A stretch of 33,436 bases of DNA from Syntrophobacteraceae bacterium (lineage in GTDB: Bacteria; Desulfobacterota; Syntrophobacteria; Syntrophobacterales; Syntrophobacteraceae). The notes beneath the pieces are model-generated. The model was given only the letters and a program-made list of their open reading frames with translations, was not told where the DNA came from and made no database searches. Both the position numbers and the translations under genes were made by a program. Below, in pieces: positions 1-9,087 of the stretch; positions within the stretch are counted from its first letter, which is position 1, and each line of letters opens with the position of its first letter. The stretch spans positions 1 through 33,436 of the forward strand of contig JABUEY010000034.1 in the NCBI GenBank assembly GCA_013314815.1, read 5' to 3'.

Positions 1-24
1 GTCCTTTATCCCGTTATCGACCCC

Positions 25-480
25 TCACGCTTCGTGTTCCCGGAACTCCGGTCGTGCCAGGTGGTTGTGAATGGCTGCCTGAAGAGTTTCCGCGGCCAGA
101 AACGCACAGTGACGATGATCTTCCGGAAGTCCTCCCACGAATTCGAGGATGGCGTCTCCATCGATAAGAGCCGCCTCGTCAATGCTCCTGCCCGCCGCCT
201 TCTCGGAAGCGGTCGCTCCGCAGACGATACTCGCACCGCAGCCGTCCGTAAAGAAGCTCGCCTGCTCGATACGGTCTTTATGAATCTTCAGATAAACTTC
301 CATGGTTTCGCCGCAGGGGCCGGTGATTCGAGCGGAAGAAGTCGGGGACGGCATCCTTCCGAACAGACTCATATTGACATGAAAAGTGAGAGCCCCCTCC
401 CCGCTGTTCCCATAGGTTTTCCCCGTCACCCTGGACACTTCCTTTTCAAGCCAGGTTCCAAATGCAGGCTTATTGCTCAT
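25..480 (-). CDS. NifU/IscU-like iron-sulfur cluster assembly scaffold protein
   Basis: Predicted cytoplasmic scaffold on which Fe-S clusters are built before transfer to apoproteins. The 151-residue protein has the three ligand-type cysteines of the IscU/NifU N-terminal domain in their usual settings: C56 in GPCGETMEVYLKI, C81 in TDGCGASIVCG and C125 in RHCAFLAAETLQAAI. A fourth cysteine, C87, is extra. The position of the IscU aspartate after the first cysteine holds glutamate (CGE). It is a stand-alone U domain without the C-terminal Nfu part of full NifU. The start at 480 follows an AGGAGAAAGG ribosome site; an in-frame ATG at 516 would add 12 basic residues and lacks a good site. No iscS or nifS is visible in the window, so the partner desulfurase is unknown. 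Family assignment is firm, the specific client is not. Confidence 0.88.
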   Translation of the reverse strand: MSNKPAFGTWLEKEVSRVTGKTYGNSGEGALTFHVNMSLFGRMPSPTSSARITGPCGETMEVYLKIHKDRIEQASFFTDGCGASIVCGATASEKAAGRSIDEAALIDGDAILEFVGGLPEDHRHCAFLAAETLQAAIHNHLARPEFREHEA

Positions 481-615
481 CGCATCCTTTCTCCTCTTTC
501 GAATTCCAGCGTGCACTCGAGCCGATTTCCAAACGCCCTCTTTCCACCAGTGAGGTAATCACCCGATAGAGCAGGCGGCCTCCGGGCAGTAAAGGCAATT
601 CTTGTTCTCATACAT
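470..615 (-). pseudogene. Possible small cysteine-rich ORF upstream of the scaffold gene, frameshifted
   Basis: An ATG at 615 preceded by AAAAGG opens an 18-residue ORF (CLYCPEAAC, a CX2CX4C pattern) that stops at 559. In another frame the same strand continues as VITSLVERGRLEIGSS and on to a TAA at 470-472, overlapping the scaffold start by 11 bases. One extra G in the GGG run near 562-564 would join both parts into about 48 residues. The Cys motif, the ribosome site and the overlap with the next gene are visible. That they form one gene is inference, and I do not recognise the family. It could be chance coding potential. Confidence 0.3.
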
Positions 616-817
616 CTTCGACCTTTTCCATCGTGGATCCGAGGTTGGGACAAGAGAGGGCTTCGGGCTCGGCCTGGCAACTGTAAAGGCCATCGTCGAA
701 GGGCACGGAGGTCGCGTTTTCGTTGCGAGCCAGCCGGGCAGAGGGTCCACCTTTACCGTGCTTCTCCCCAAGCATGCGCAGGCGGAGCGGCATCTCGGGG
801 AGGAAGAGCAGGCCTGA
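593..817 (+). pseudogene. Remnant of a sensor histidine kinase (C-terminal ATPase part)
   Basis: The reading frame opens only at 593, after a stop at 590-592, and begins directly in IFDLFHRG, the F box of a histidine-kinase ATPase domain. It continues through the G2 box GFGLGLATVKAIVEGHGG and the last strands (VASQPGRGSTFTVLLP). The dimerisation helix, phospho-accepting histidine, N box and G1 box are all missing, so it cannot be a working kinase. No response regulator lies beside it. It is best read as the 3-prime scrap of a two-component gene left by deletion or rearrangement. Between its end and the helicase (818-1184) I see no gene, only a repeat fragment at 1074-1093. Confidence 0.75.
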
Positions 818-1073
818 AGGGAATAGCAGAGCCTGGCCGAACGAGAATTGCTCTGAGAATCCTCCGGCTGCAGCCCCTGAATCCTGGACAGGATACCGCC
901 GTGATGTGTGATCCACGAAACAGTGCATTCTGCAGGAGCCTGCCCGGTGCAGGAGATTGATAAATCTCTTTAGGCTTCACCCGCTGTTCGCATTTCTGAT
1001 GCCATCGCTTTCCAAACCCTGGTTCCTTTCGCAAGGATAAAGTAAAATTGGCTCTTCCGGCAAGTGCATGAAA

Positions 1074-1093
1074 ACTCGTTCGCCGGATGAACC
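1074..1093 (+). repeat. Composite repeat family, copy R1 (terminal module only)
   Basis: ACTCGTTCGCCGGATGAACC matches the end of copy R5 (22831-22850) at 19 of 20 bases. Only the terminal module is recognisable here. It lies upstream of the helicase gene, inside the possible upstream reading frame. Confidence 0.6.
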
Positions 1094-1213
1094 GCAAAAA
1101 CGATGTTCTGGATGGCAAAACGGATCTTCAAGCGCCTGCGACCATGGCATCCACCAGGAAAGACTGAAGCTCGATTGGACTTTCATGGAACCGACCGCTG
1201 AACAGAAAAGGCC

Positions 1214-2965
1214 GTGATCGAAGACAAACACCGTGTGATCCGCATCAATGCCCGCGCAGGAAGCGGCAAGACGACCACGCTGCGCATGCTGGCCACCGGA
1301 AACACATCGGCACGAATCCTCTACCTGGTATTCAACCGCAAGGCCAGGGAAGAAGCCCAGGCGACGTTCCTTTCCAATGTCGATGTCCACACAGTCCATT
1401 CTCTCGCCTATCGTTATGAAGGATACAAATGGGGCAAGTTGAAGGACCTCTCTCCGGCGGATCTGCTCCCGGCTTTCAGGAGAACGAACGAACCACAGCT
1501 GCTTGCCAGGATCACCTGCGACTTTCTGCTCTTTATTATGAATTCGCCTCTCGAACAACTCGAACATGCTGCGGCCGGTTTCAAAAGAATGCTCCCCGAC
1601 GAAGCACAGAGCATTTTCAAAAGGAACCAGGCCGAAGTGATCCGCTGCGCCCGCCAGGCCGCCACCGACTGGTACCGGGGAAACAAACCGTGCCCGCACG
1701 ATTTTTATCTGAAGCTTTTTCACAAGTCAGGTGAATTTTATCGCGTCCTCGACAGCTACGACATGATCCTTGCGGACGAAGCCCAGGACCTTTCCGAAGT
1801 GATGACGGACGCACTCGGTGCGTCCAGGAAGCGCATCGTCATTGTGGGGGATTCTCACCAGCAGATCTACGGCTTCCGTTACGCCATAGACGCCATGCAA
1901 AGACTGTCCAGCGACCGTGAATACGAACTGACGTTAAGCTTCAGGTTCGGCAAACCTATCGCCGACCTGGCCATCCTGTTCGTCAGAGAAGCCAAGGGCG
2001 ACAACGCCTTTCGCATCGAGGGAAATCCTGGAGTTCTTTCCCGGATTACCCAAAGAGAAATCCCTCCCGTCAGAAACTGCGCCATACTCAGCAGAACGAA
2101 CCTCTCCCTGTTCTCCACCGCCGTTGGACTTCGCAGCCGGGGCATCAGGTACCGGTTCGAACGGGACATCGACAAGGTGCTGTGGCAGACCCTCGACGTC
2201 TATTGGCTGGCACAGAGGGAAAAGCGGAAGATCCGCAGCGACTGGATCCGATCCTTCGAAAGCATGGAGAGTCTGGAAAGATACGCCGACAACTGCGACG
2301 ACTTCCAGGTCAAGAGCATCGTCCGCATTGTCAGGCGCCACGCTGCGGACTTCCCTCACATCATATTCGAAATGAACGGCATGAGCAGGAAAGACACTGG
2401 AGAAACCGATCCCCACCGCGTTGTTCTCTCCACCATACACGTATCCAAGGGGCAGGAATACGCCAGGGTGTTCATGGATCCCGACGTGGCCGATACCCTG
2501 ACTGCAACGGAGAAGCTCGACGGTGTGAAGTCCAAGGAGGAGGCGAACGTCGCCTATGTCGGTTTCACACGGGCTGCTGAGCACCCGTTCCTGCCGGCTT
2601 CATTCCAAGACCTGTTGAGTGACAGATGGAAAGATTTTCTCCAAGGTTTCACAAGCACGAAGAAAGTCTCCCGTGCCTCGAACCCACCGCTCCTTTACGG
2701 GTCTTCCGAAAGGAGAACCAGCTCCTCGCACGGCAACACGAAGTCCGGGAGATATGGTTCGGCAGCCTCCCGTGCAGGATATCGAGAAACCTGGAATCGA
2801 CAAAGCAATGAACTAGCTGAGCGTACAAGACCCAAAATCGGCGATCGAGTGGCAACTTTTCGTGGATCCGGAACCGTTGTGGAGATATCCGGAGAATTAT
2901 GCTTCGTGGATCTCGACGGTCAGATCGGAAGGCTGTGGGAACGACTCTCGAACCTCAAGCATTGA
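1214..2965 (+). CDS. UvrD/FBH1-type superfamily 1 DNA helicase
   Basis: ATP-dependent 3'-5' DNA helicase of the UvrD/Rep superfamily, closest in layout to FBH1-type proteins, probably acting in recombination or repair. Visible motifs: Walker A GSGKT at residues 16-20; DEAQD of Walker B near 187-191; GDSHQQIYGFRYA near 211-223; LSFRFG near 241; the STIHVSKGQEY motif near 407-417; and VAYVGFTRAAE (motif VI) near 447-457. The C-terminal 45 residues (KIGDRVATFRGSGTVVEI) resemble the Tudor-like tail of UvrD. In this frame the protein begins at GTG 1214 and lacks the Q motif. That motif (PTAEQK) is present immediately upstream, from ATG 1185, in another frame; one extra A in the AAAA run at 1206-1209 would join them. 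So this is either a frameshifted gene, a sequence error or a protein started late. Neighbours give no functional link. Confidence 0.85.
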   Translation: MIEDKHRVIRINARAGSGKTTTLRMLATGNTSARILYLVFNRKAREEAQATFLSNVDVHTVHSLAYRYEGYKWGKLKDLSPADLLPAFRRTNEPQLLARITCDFLLFIMNSPLEQLEHAAAGFKRMLPDEAQSIFKRNQAEVIRCARQAATDWYRGNKPCPHDFYLKLFHKSGEFYRVLDSYDMILADEAQDLSEVMTDALGASRKRIVIVGDSHQQIYGFRYAIDAMQRLSSDREYELTLSFRFGKPIADLAILFVREAKGDNAFRIEGNPGVLSRITQREIPPVRNCAILSRTNLSLFSTAVGLRSRGIRYRFERDIDKVLWQTLDVYWLAQREKRKIRSDWIRSFESMESLERYADNCDDFQVKSIVRIVRRHAADFPHIIFEMNGMSRKDTGETDPHRVVLSTIHVSKGQEYARVFMDPDVADTLTATEKLDGVKSKEEANVAYVGFTRAAEHPFLPASFQDLLSDRWKDFLQGFTSTKKVSRASNPPLLYGSSERRTSSSHGNTKSGRYGSAASRAGYRETWNRQSNELAERTRPKIGDRVATFRGSGTVVEISGELCFVDLDGQIGRLWERLSNLKH

Positions 2966-3117
2966 AAGGTTGCCTGCAGACGTCCCGTCCCTCCGCCTTC
3001 GCACTGCAAGTACTGTGTGGAGAGCGGGTTGCCCCCCTCTGGAACGTCCGGGAATGCCGGTCGGTGGAAATGAGAAGTCTGAGGGATTGAACATCCAGAA
3101 ATCCGTTCCGTTCCCCC

Positions 3118-3145
3118 TTGATTTATTTGCGAAGGGTGTTATAGT
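3118..3145 (+). promoter_or_regulatory. Sigma-70-type promoter of the cold-shock gene
   Basis: TTGATT at 3118-3123 and TATAGT at 3140-3145 are separated by 16 bases. Transcription from about 3152 would give a leader of about 138 nt, a length in keeping with the long cold-responsive leaders of cspA-type genes. Confidence 0.55.
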
Positions 3146-3289
3146 TCTGAGTCAATGCTGATTGAGTTCGATATTTCGGGTTATGCAGGAAATCGGTCTT
3201 TCGCCAGTGCAAAAGTGCGGTTTCGGAGTAACTCAAGTACCGCACCAGAGCAGAAGTCAAAAACCACAATTCAAGGAAGGAATCAAGAA

Positions 3290-3490
3290 ATGGCGGAAGG
3301 TCGAGTAAAATGGTTCAATGACAGCAAGGGGTTTGGGTTCATCGAAACGGACAACGGAAGTGACGTGTTTGTACACTATAGTGCCATTGAAGGTGAAGGA
3401 TTCAAGTCCCTGAGTGAAGGGGAAAGGGTCAGTTTCGTCGAGGAAAGAGGCGCCAAGGGGCCCCAGGCATCGAAGGTAAAAAGACTCTAG
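3290..3490 (+). CDS. CspA-family cold-shock protein
   Basis: A 66-residue single cold-shock domain that binds single-stranded RNA or DNA and acts as an RNA chaperone in the cytoplasm. RNP1 (KGFGFI, residues 13-18) and RNP2 (VFVHYS, residues 26-31) are intact, as is the opening GRVKWFN. The length is usual for the family. The start at 3290 has AAGGAAGG nine bases upstream; the reading frame is open further upstream to 3155, but that stretch has no cold-shock similarity and serves as leader. It is monocistronic, with its own promoter and a hairpin after the stop. Which paralog it is, and whether it is induced by cold, cannot be told from sequence. Confidence 0.95.
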   Translation: MAEGRVKWFNDSKGFGFIETDNGSDVFVHYSAIEGEGFKSLSEGERVSFVEERGAKGPQASKVKRL

Positions 3491-3520
3491 TCCCTGCACG
3501 TCCATCAGGACAAGGATGTT

Positions 3521-3549
3521 ACGGCCGGAGCTCGTTGGGTTCCGGCCGT
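3521..3549 (+). terminator. Hairpin terminator after the cold-shock gene
   Basis: ACGGCCGGA (3521-3529) pairs perfectly with TCCGGCCGT (3541-3549) around an 11-base loop, followed by TCTGTTCC. The U tract is weak. Confidence 0.6.
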
Positions 3550-3616
3550 TCTGTTCCTCGGTGTCCAAGTCCATCTCCGGATATTCAAGATGCCGGCAGC
3601 CCTCCCGCACCTGTCA

Positions 3617-3685
3617 TTAGATCCAGAAAATCATCATCAATCCGAGTGCGATCAGTATTATCCCGAAAAAAACCGTCCACCTCAT
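3617..3685 (-). CDS. Tiny single-helix membrane peptide (22 aa)
   Basis: The peptide MRWTVFFGIILIALGLMMIFWI is one hydrophobic helix with an Arg near its N-terminus, as in many small bacterial membrane proteins. GGGGGAG lies four bases before ATG 3685. The frame is open upstream, but the longer version (from 3913) shows no recognisable domain. Function unknown. Hydrophobic character and ribosome site support it; it could also be chance. Apart from this peptide, the stretch 3550-4132 holds no other gene that I can support. Confidence 0.4.
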   Translation of the reverse strand: MRWTVFFGIILIALGLMMIFWI

Positions 3686-4132
3686 AGCTCCCCCTGTCGA
3701 TTTTCCAGAATGTTTCTCACCGGCGGATATCAGCGCTAACCCGCCGGTCCCGAATAATCTTGCATGACCTTTCATTCTATCATACTGGATTTCGATAATT
3801 TTCCCAGATCCAATTTCAGCATTCGGGAATAGATGTCGGCACGATTCACCGGCCGTGGTTTGCAGACAACTGATTGAACAAGCTTCCACGGAGACCCCTA
3901 TGACTTCTGCCATAGTGATCCGAAACCGAACGGGCCAGACAGTCTTGGGGATTGCGCCGCATGGGCACGTGATGCACAGGAGAGGGAATCAACCAAAAGA
4001 CATCTGAAAGAATGTGCTCAGATCGAAAGATATCTGCAAATAGAGGATGACAAATGGATTTTGACGTTCTAGACTTTTATGTTACCCATACAACCTGTCA
4101 CCGTGTCGCAGGGGCAACCTGGATCGTTAATG

Positions 4133-4160
4133 CCCGATAGGGCCTCAGTCATCGGGTTTT
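4133..4160 (+). terminator. Hairpin with U tract upstream of the PEPCK gene
   Basis: CCCGAT (4133-4138) pairs with ATCGGG (4151-4156), followed by TTTT. No plus-strand gene ends close by. It lies about 260 bases before the PEPCK start, so it may be a leader attenuator or an orphan terminator. I see no gene between it and 4418. Confidence 0.4.
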
Positions 4161-4417
4161 GAAGAATATATGGCATTCCTCCTTCGTATGGCAGTGTGTT
4201 CGGCTCCCCCGTTCCGGCGGGCATTTGACAAGAACCCGGGACTCATTTGCCGGATGCCCCGCGGTTCACCGCAATGACCGCACACCTTGTACCCAGTCGT
4301 GTTTCAGCGAGACGTCTCCTGCAATGATGGCGATGCAGTTCAGGCATGGAACCCATCCTCCCGGGAGGGTTCTGTGATTTCCTGTTGAACCGATGGATCG
4401 TTAAAAGGACTGATATC

Positions 4418-6265
4418 ATGGAAATACCAATTACAGGCTGCAGAACAAACCACGAGGAACTCCTGAAGTGGATTCGAGAGAACGCTGAGTTGTGCAAACC
4501 GGACCGTGTTTATATTTGCGACGGTTCCCAGGCGGAATACGATGATATCTGCAACCAGATGGTTCTTTCGGGGACCTTCATACGACTCAACGAGGAGAAG
4601 CGACCCAACAGTTTCCTGGCCCGTTCCGACCCCCGGGACGTCGCCAGGGTGGAAAGCCGAACCTATGTGTGTTCCCTGAACAAAACATACGTGGGCCCCA
4701 CCAACAACTGGATGCATACACACGAAATGAAGGACAGGCTGAGAGTCCTGTATGATGGCTGCATGCGGGGCCGTACGATGTATATCATCCCGTTCAGCAT
4801 GGGCCCGCTCGGGTCTCACATTTCCCATATTGGAGTGCAGATCACGGATTCTCCCTACGTTGTCGTGAACATGCGGATCATGACCCGCATGGGTCGCGGG
4901 CCCCTGGAAGTGCTCGGCGAGAGGGGATCCTTTGTCCGCTGCATACATTCGGTGGGGGCTCCTCTGCAGCCGGGGCAGAAGGACGTTCCGTGGCCCTGCA
5001 ACCCAGACAACACCTATATCACCCATTTTCCCCATGAACGATCGATCTATTCCTTCGGAAGCGGCTACGGCGGGAATGCACTCCTCGGCAAGAAGTGCTT
5101 TGCATTGAGGATCGCCTCGGTAATGGCAAGGGATGAAGGCTGGCTGGCGGAACATATGCTGATCCTGGGAGCGGAGAGTCCGTCCGGCGAGAGGACCTAT
5201 GTGGCAGGAGCTTTTCCCAGTGCCTGCGGTAAAACCAATTTTGCCATGATGGTGCCTCCAAGGGGCTTCGAGGGCTGGAAAGTCTTCACCGTCGGCGACG
5301 ATATTGCCTGGATCAAGGCCGACGCAGAAGGAAATCTGCGTGCCATCAACCCTGAAGCGGGCTTCTTCGGAGTGGCTCCCGGCACTTCCATGAAATCCAA
5401 CCCCAACGCCATGCTGACCCTTAACAAGAACTGCATCTTCACCAACACGGCCCTGACCGACGACGGGGATGTCTGGTGGGAAGGGATGACGGACCAGCCC
5501 CCGGAGCATCTGATCGACTGGACCGGCCAGGACTGGACACCCGGCTGCGGTCGCCCTGCCGCCCATCCGAACGCCCGTTTCACGGCACCCGTTACCCAGT
5601 GCCCGACCTTCGACCCGGAATGGGACAACCCTGAGGGGGTACCCATCAAGGCCTTCATTTTCGGAGGGCGCATCAGCAGGAACGCTCCCCTTGTCTACCA
5701 GTCCTTCAACTGGACTCACGGCGTCTATATCGCCGCCACGATGGGATCGGAAGCTACAGCGGCGGCCGAGGAGAGCCTTCCCGCCATGAGACGTGACCCC
5801 ATGGCTATGCTGCCCTTCTGCGGCTACAATATGGCCAGCTATTGGAACCACTGGCTGGACATCGGCCGTCATCTGCCGGATCCGCCTCGCATATTTCGAG
5901 TCAACTGGTTCCGGCGAGGCAAGGACGGTTCCTTTCTGTGGCCCGGATTCGGAGAAAACATGCGGGTCCTCAACTGGATCATCGATCGTGTCCACGGCCG
6001 CGGATACGGCGTGGAGAGTCCCGTGGGCTATGTACCGCGCCTTCGTGACATCTGTTGGGAAGGCCTGGACTACGACCCGCAGAAGTTTTATGAACTGATG
6101 TCCGTGGATCGTGACGAGTCCGTCAAGGAAGCCAGGGACCACGAGGAACTCTTCGATCTGTTTTACGACCGCCTCCCGACAGAATTTCTCCACTTGAGAG
6201 AGCTCTTTAAATCCCGGCTGTGGCGATCGCCGGAGGTTTGGAAACTCGCCAGGGAAACCCACTGA
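4418..6265 (+). CDS. pckG: Phosphoenolpyruvate carboxykinase (GTP)
   Basis: Converts oxaloacetate and GTP to phosphoenolpyruvate, CO2 and GDP, the entry step of gluconeogenesis. At 615 residues it has the length of the GTP-dependent class. The class signature FPSACGKTN, with the P-loop and active-site cysteine, lies near residues 264-272. Also visible are the metal-site stretch [20 protein letters not shown], the second nucleotide motif VGDDIAW, and the GGR...PLVYQSFNW segment. ATG 4418 has AAAAGGA eight bases upstream; an in-frame ATG at 4346 would add 24 residues without a site. A strong hairpin follows the stop. In a syntrophic or autotrophic anaerobe the enzyme would connect C4 acids to sugar synthesis, which is inference from lifestyle. 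Confidence 0.96.
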   Translation: MEIPITGCRTNHEELLKWIRENAELCKPDRVYICDGSQAEYDDICNQMVLSGTFIRLNEEKRPNSFLARSDPRDVARVESRTYVCSLNKTYVGPTNNWMHTHEMKDRLRVLYDGCMRGRTMYIIPFSMGPLGSHISHIGVQITDSPYVVVNMRIMTRMGRGPLEVLGERGSFVRCIHSVGAPLQPGQKDVPWPCNPDNTYITHFPHERSIYSFGSGYGGNALLGKKCFALRIASVMARDEGWLAEHMLILGAESPSGERTYVAGAFPSACGKTNFAMMVPPRGFEGWKVFTVGDDIAWIKADAEGNLRAINPEAGFFGVAPGTSMKSNPNAMLTLNKNCIFTNTALTDDGDVWWEGMTDQPPEHLIDWTGQDWTPGCGRPAAHPNARFTAPVTQCPTFDPEWDNPEGVPIKAFIFGGRISRNAPLVYQSFNWTHGVYIAATMGSEATAAAEESLPAMRRDPMAMLPFCGYNMASYWNHWLDIGRHLPDPPRIFRVNWFRRGKDGSFLWPGFGENMRVLNWIIDRVHGRGYGVESPVGYVPRLRDICWEGLDYDPQKFYELMSVDRDESVKEARDHEELFDLFYDRLPTEFLHLRELFKSRLWRSPEVWKLARETH

Positions 6266-6272
6266 CCCCTTT

Positions 6273-6296
6273 CCCCGGCAGCCTCGGCTGCCGGGG
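6273..6296 (+). terminator. GC-rich hairpin after PEPCK
   Basis: CCCCGGCAGC (6273-6282) and GCTGCCGGGG (6287-6296) form a perfect 10-bp stem with a CTCG loop. No U tract follows, so it may act as an mRNA 3-prime stabiliser as much as a terminator. Confidence 0.55.
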
Positions 6297-6345
6297 AAGC
6301 CCATGATCGGCTTTCTGCCGGGCCTGAATGCAAAGGAAGGATACC

Positions 6346-8109
6346 GTGACAAGACTGGGATGGACGGCGACCATCGCGGCCGTATCCATTCTATACCTCT
6401 TCGGGCTGAACGAACCCGGTCTGAACGACGGAGAAGCCATGTTCGCGCAAATTCCGCGGGAGATGCTTCTCCGGGGGGACTGGATCACTCCTCGATTGAA
6501 CGGAACACCCCACTTCGACAAGCCCCCTCTTATCTACTGGCTCATCGCCATCACTCAAACGGTAATCGGCAAATCCGAATTCACTGCCCGCCTGTGGCCG
6601 GCTCTTTGCGTCATCGCAGCCGTGCCTGTGGTCGCAGCCATCGGCCGGTATCTTTACAGCTCCCGCGCCGGCTGGTTCAGTGGAGTCATCTTCGCTTCGT
6701 CGCTGGGGATCTTCCTCTTCGGTCGCCTCGCCATGACCGACTCCATCGTCGTACTGCTCGTCTGCCTGTCCATATTCTGCTACGTCAAGGGTTGCATGGA
6801 AACTCATGACCTGCGGGCTGCCTGGGTATGCCTGCTCTTTGCCTGCCTGGGGCTGGGAGCCCTGACCAAGGGGCTGGTGGGCGCTGCGCTGCCCGCCGGC
6901 GTCATCATGGTGCATGCCGTACTCAGCGGTGCATGGAAGAAGATGCTCTCCTGGCCGATACTGATCGGCCCGATCGTTGCCCTCGCTGTCGCAGGCCCCT
7001 GGTACGTTGCGGCGGAAACGGCCAACCCGGGCTTTCTCGATTATTTCTTCCTCAGGGAGCATCTCCAGAGATTCACCGGGCAGCGCTACCCGGCCGACGA
7101 ATTTGTCCCCCTCCATCTTTTTCTTCTCTTCACCTTCATGTGGACCTTCCCCTGGGCCACAGTGCTGCCCGCCGCGGTTTCCCGGACGGCACGGCGGCTT
7201 TCCCGCTCCGGCTGGCGCACATCCCCCGACCTCCTGCCCGTTGTCTGGACGGTCTTCATCCTGACCGTTTTCGGATTTTCACGATCGAGACTCGAATACT
7301 ACAGCCTTCCGGCGGTTCCCGCCCTGGCCCTCCTCCTGGGGAACTGGTGGAACGACTTCGCCTCCCCGGACAAATGTGAGGCCATCGCTCGTGGAGCCCG
7401 GCGCAGCCTTGTCGTTTCCACGTGGCTTGTGGCGGCGGCAGCTCTGGCGGCCCTCGCGATCCTCGGCCCGTTCCAGGATCTGGTATTTCGAACCTTTTCC
7501 GCCTACTGGCCCACAGTCGGGTGGGAACCGGGTGCCGAACAGATATCCATACTCGAACGAATGAGGGTTCCCGCCATTGCCGCGTTTTCCTCGTGCGCCC
7601 TTGCCATCGGCTGTGCCGCGTGGGCGGCCGGGAATCATCGCCCTAAAGCCGCTTTCTCCTTCCTGGCCGCCCTGACGGTTCCGCTTTTTGCCCTGGTTCA
7701 CTGGGGGTTCGAAGCTGTGGAACCGTTTCATTCCACTCGACCCGTCGCACGAATCGTTCAACAGCACTCGAACCCCGTCGACGTCCTGGCCTACCAAGAA
7801 CCCTACGAATACATGTGGATAGGCGGGATCACCTATTACACCGAACGCATGGTTCACGTGCTCAAGGATCCGCGGTTCGAAAACGCCCCAGCCAAGCGCA
7901 GGGAACCTCCCGAACGTTTCCTGGATGAAAAGGATTTTCTGCAACTGTGGCATTCGGAACAGAGGGTTGTGGCCGTAGTGGAATCGGGAAGTCATTGGAA
8001 AGACCTTCTCGAATCCTCGAACCGCGGTACGGTGGTGGGCTCCCTCGGAGGACGCATCGTGGCCGTCAATGAAAATGACGTTCAGGAGAAGGAGGAGTCC
8101 CGCCCCTGA
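6346..8109 (+). CDS. GT39/ArnT-like membrane glycosyltransferase
   Basis: Integral membrane transferase of the PMT/ArnT superfamily that uses a polyprenyl-phosphate sugar donor on the periplasmic face; the acceptor could be lipid A, protein or another glycan. The first periplasmic loop is typical: LNDGEAMFAQIPREML followed by GDWITPRLNG and FDKPPLIYW, holding the acidic residues of the family. About ten to twelve hydrophobic segments follow, then a soluble C-terminal domain of about 120 residues. GTG 6346 is chosen because AAGGAAGG ends five bases before it; an ATG at 6328 lies upstream of that site. It starts 80 bases after PEPCK behind the hairpin and is probably separate. It converges on the following methyltransferase. 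The family is clear, the substrate is not. Confidence 0.88.
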   Translation: MTRLGWTATIAAVSILYLFGLNEPGLNDGEAMFAQIPREMLLRGDWITPRLNGTPHFDKPPLIYWLIAITQTVIGKSEFTARLWPALCVIAAVPVVAAIGRYLYSSRAGWFSGVIFASSLGIFLFGRLAMTDSIVVLLVCLSIFCYVKGCMETHDLRAAWVCLLFACLGLGALTKGLVGAALPAGVIMVHAVLSGAWKKMLSWPILIGPIVALAVAGPWYVAAETANPGFLDYFFLREHLQRFTGQRYPADEFVPLHLFLLFTFMWTFPWATVLPAAVSRTARRLSRSGWRTSPDLLPVVWTVFILTVFGFSRSRLEYYSLPAVPALALLLGNWWNDFASPDKCEAIARGARRSLVVSTWLVAAAALAALAILGPFQDLVFRTFSAYWPTVGWEPGAEQISILERMRVPAIAAFSSCALAIGCAAWAAGNHRPKAAFSFLAALTVPLFALVHWGFEAVEPFHSTRPVARIVQQHSNPVDVLAYQEPYEYMWIGGITYYTERMVHVLKDPRFENAPAKRREPPERFLDEKDFLQLWHSEQRVVAVVESGSHWKDLLESSNRGTVVGSLGGRIVAVNENDVQEKEESRP

Positions 8110-8223
8110 AGGAGGTTTCTTCCATCGACAACTGGTCAGGCGGGCTCGGACGCGGCTGGGGGGCAGCGGATCGCGCACCGGGCCCGGAGTTCGATGTCCG
8201 ATCGTCCGCGCACGCAACATTCC

Positions 8224-9087
8224 CTACGGCATCTTGCGATAGACCTCGTGCCCCCAAAGCCATCCATCCTGCCAGACCCTGACGAAGCCCCGTGCCTGGA
8301 GTTCCTTCAGAGTCGGCTGGAAATCGAGAATGATGTGGTGAGGCCGGTCTTCATCGGCTTCCGCGTGAAAACGGCCGAAAAGGAACCCTCCCTGCTTCAG
8401 GGCTCTGTCCACATCTCGCACCGTCTCCACGGGATTCACCAGGTGCTCGAAAACGTCCATGGCCGTTATGAAGTCGAATGCGGCTTCAGGAAGCCTGCTG
8501 TTCTTGAGATCAAGATGCACTGAAGGAAGACCTCTCCGCTCAAACCGCCAGGAACTGAAATCCAGCGCCGTCGAACTGATGTCGGCCAAGGTCACCTCCA
8601 TCCCATGTCGAGCGAAAAGGATGCCTCCGGAGCCCACTCCGGACCCGAAGTCCAGGCATCTTCCGCATTCATGGCGCTGAGCGAGCTTCAACGCAACCAC
8701 GTAAGCCAGGGGTGACAGGTCATCCGCCAGCGTGTGCCACCACATGAGCTCGTAGATCATCGCCCGGCTCTGATCGTAAAACTGTTCCACCGATTCCTTG
8801 TCGATGGTGTCGACCTTCTGCTGCCATTCCCCCTTGATGTGAGCGAGAGCCTGGCAGCACAGCCTTTTGATTTCCGTGGAGTCGTTTCGCCCGAGGTACG
8901 ATCCGATCTCAGAAACGACACTCTCCTGCAGGTCTTCAAAGCCCTCCAACAGCAGGGCGTCCTCCCATATTCTGCGATATTCTCCCACCAGGCTGTCCTG
9001 GATCCGGCCGAATTCGTCGGCGGAAAGCCTCCCCTCTTCAACCTTTCCCCACAGCTTCTTCAGCACATCGGGCAGAAGATCTTCCAT
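8224..9087 (-). CDS. Class I SAM-dependent methyltransferase with helical N-terminal domain
   Basis: A 287-residue protein with an all-helical N-terminal half (1-135, rich in charged residues) and a Rossmann methyltransferase domain. SAM motif I is CLDFGSGVGSGG (144-155), the post-I acidic strand is VTLADIS (165-171), and motif IV-like FDFITAMDVFEHL lies at 204-216. The EHL context is common in UbiG-like and related small-molecule methyltransferases, but the substrate cannot be named. ATG 9087 has AAAAGGA eight bases upstream. It stands alone, convergent with the glycosyltransferase gene. The stretch 9088-9458 beyond its start holds no gene that I can support. Confidence 0.75.
   Translation of the reverse strand: MEDLLPDVLKKLWGKVEEGRLSADEFGRIQDSLVGEYRRIWEDALLLEGFEDLQESVVSEIGSYLGRNDSTEIKRLCCQALAHIKGEWQQKVDTIDKESVEQFYDQSRAMIYELMWWHTLADDLSPLAYVVALKLAQRHECGRCLDFGSGVGSGGILFARHGMEVTLADISSTALDFSSWRFERRGLPSVHLDLKNSRLPEAAFDFITAMDVFEHLVNPVETVRDVDRALKQGGFLFGRFHAEADEDRPHHIILDFQPTLKELQARGFVRVWQDGWLWGHEVYRKMP

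Noticed and set aside
1203-1216. Programmed -1 frameshifting to join the helicase Q motif to the rest
   Set aside because: The site CAG-AAA-AGG is not a good slippery heptamer and no downstream stimulatory hairpin is obvious; an indel or sequence error is more likely.
4220-4270. A further copy of the repeat tail (ATTTGCCGGATG) before PEPCK
   Set aside because: Only about 12 bases match and no other module follows; it is too short to support.
4340-6352. A 670-codon open frame on the minus strand across the PEPCK gene
   Set aside because: It is the antisense shadow of a strongly conserved gene; its translation shows no domain and is rich in the residues expected from reverse-reading GC-rich codons.
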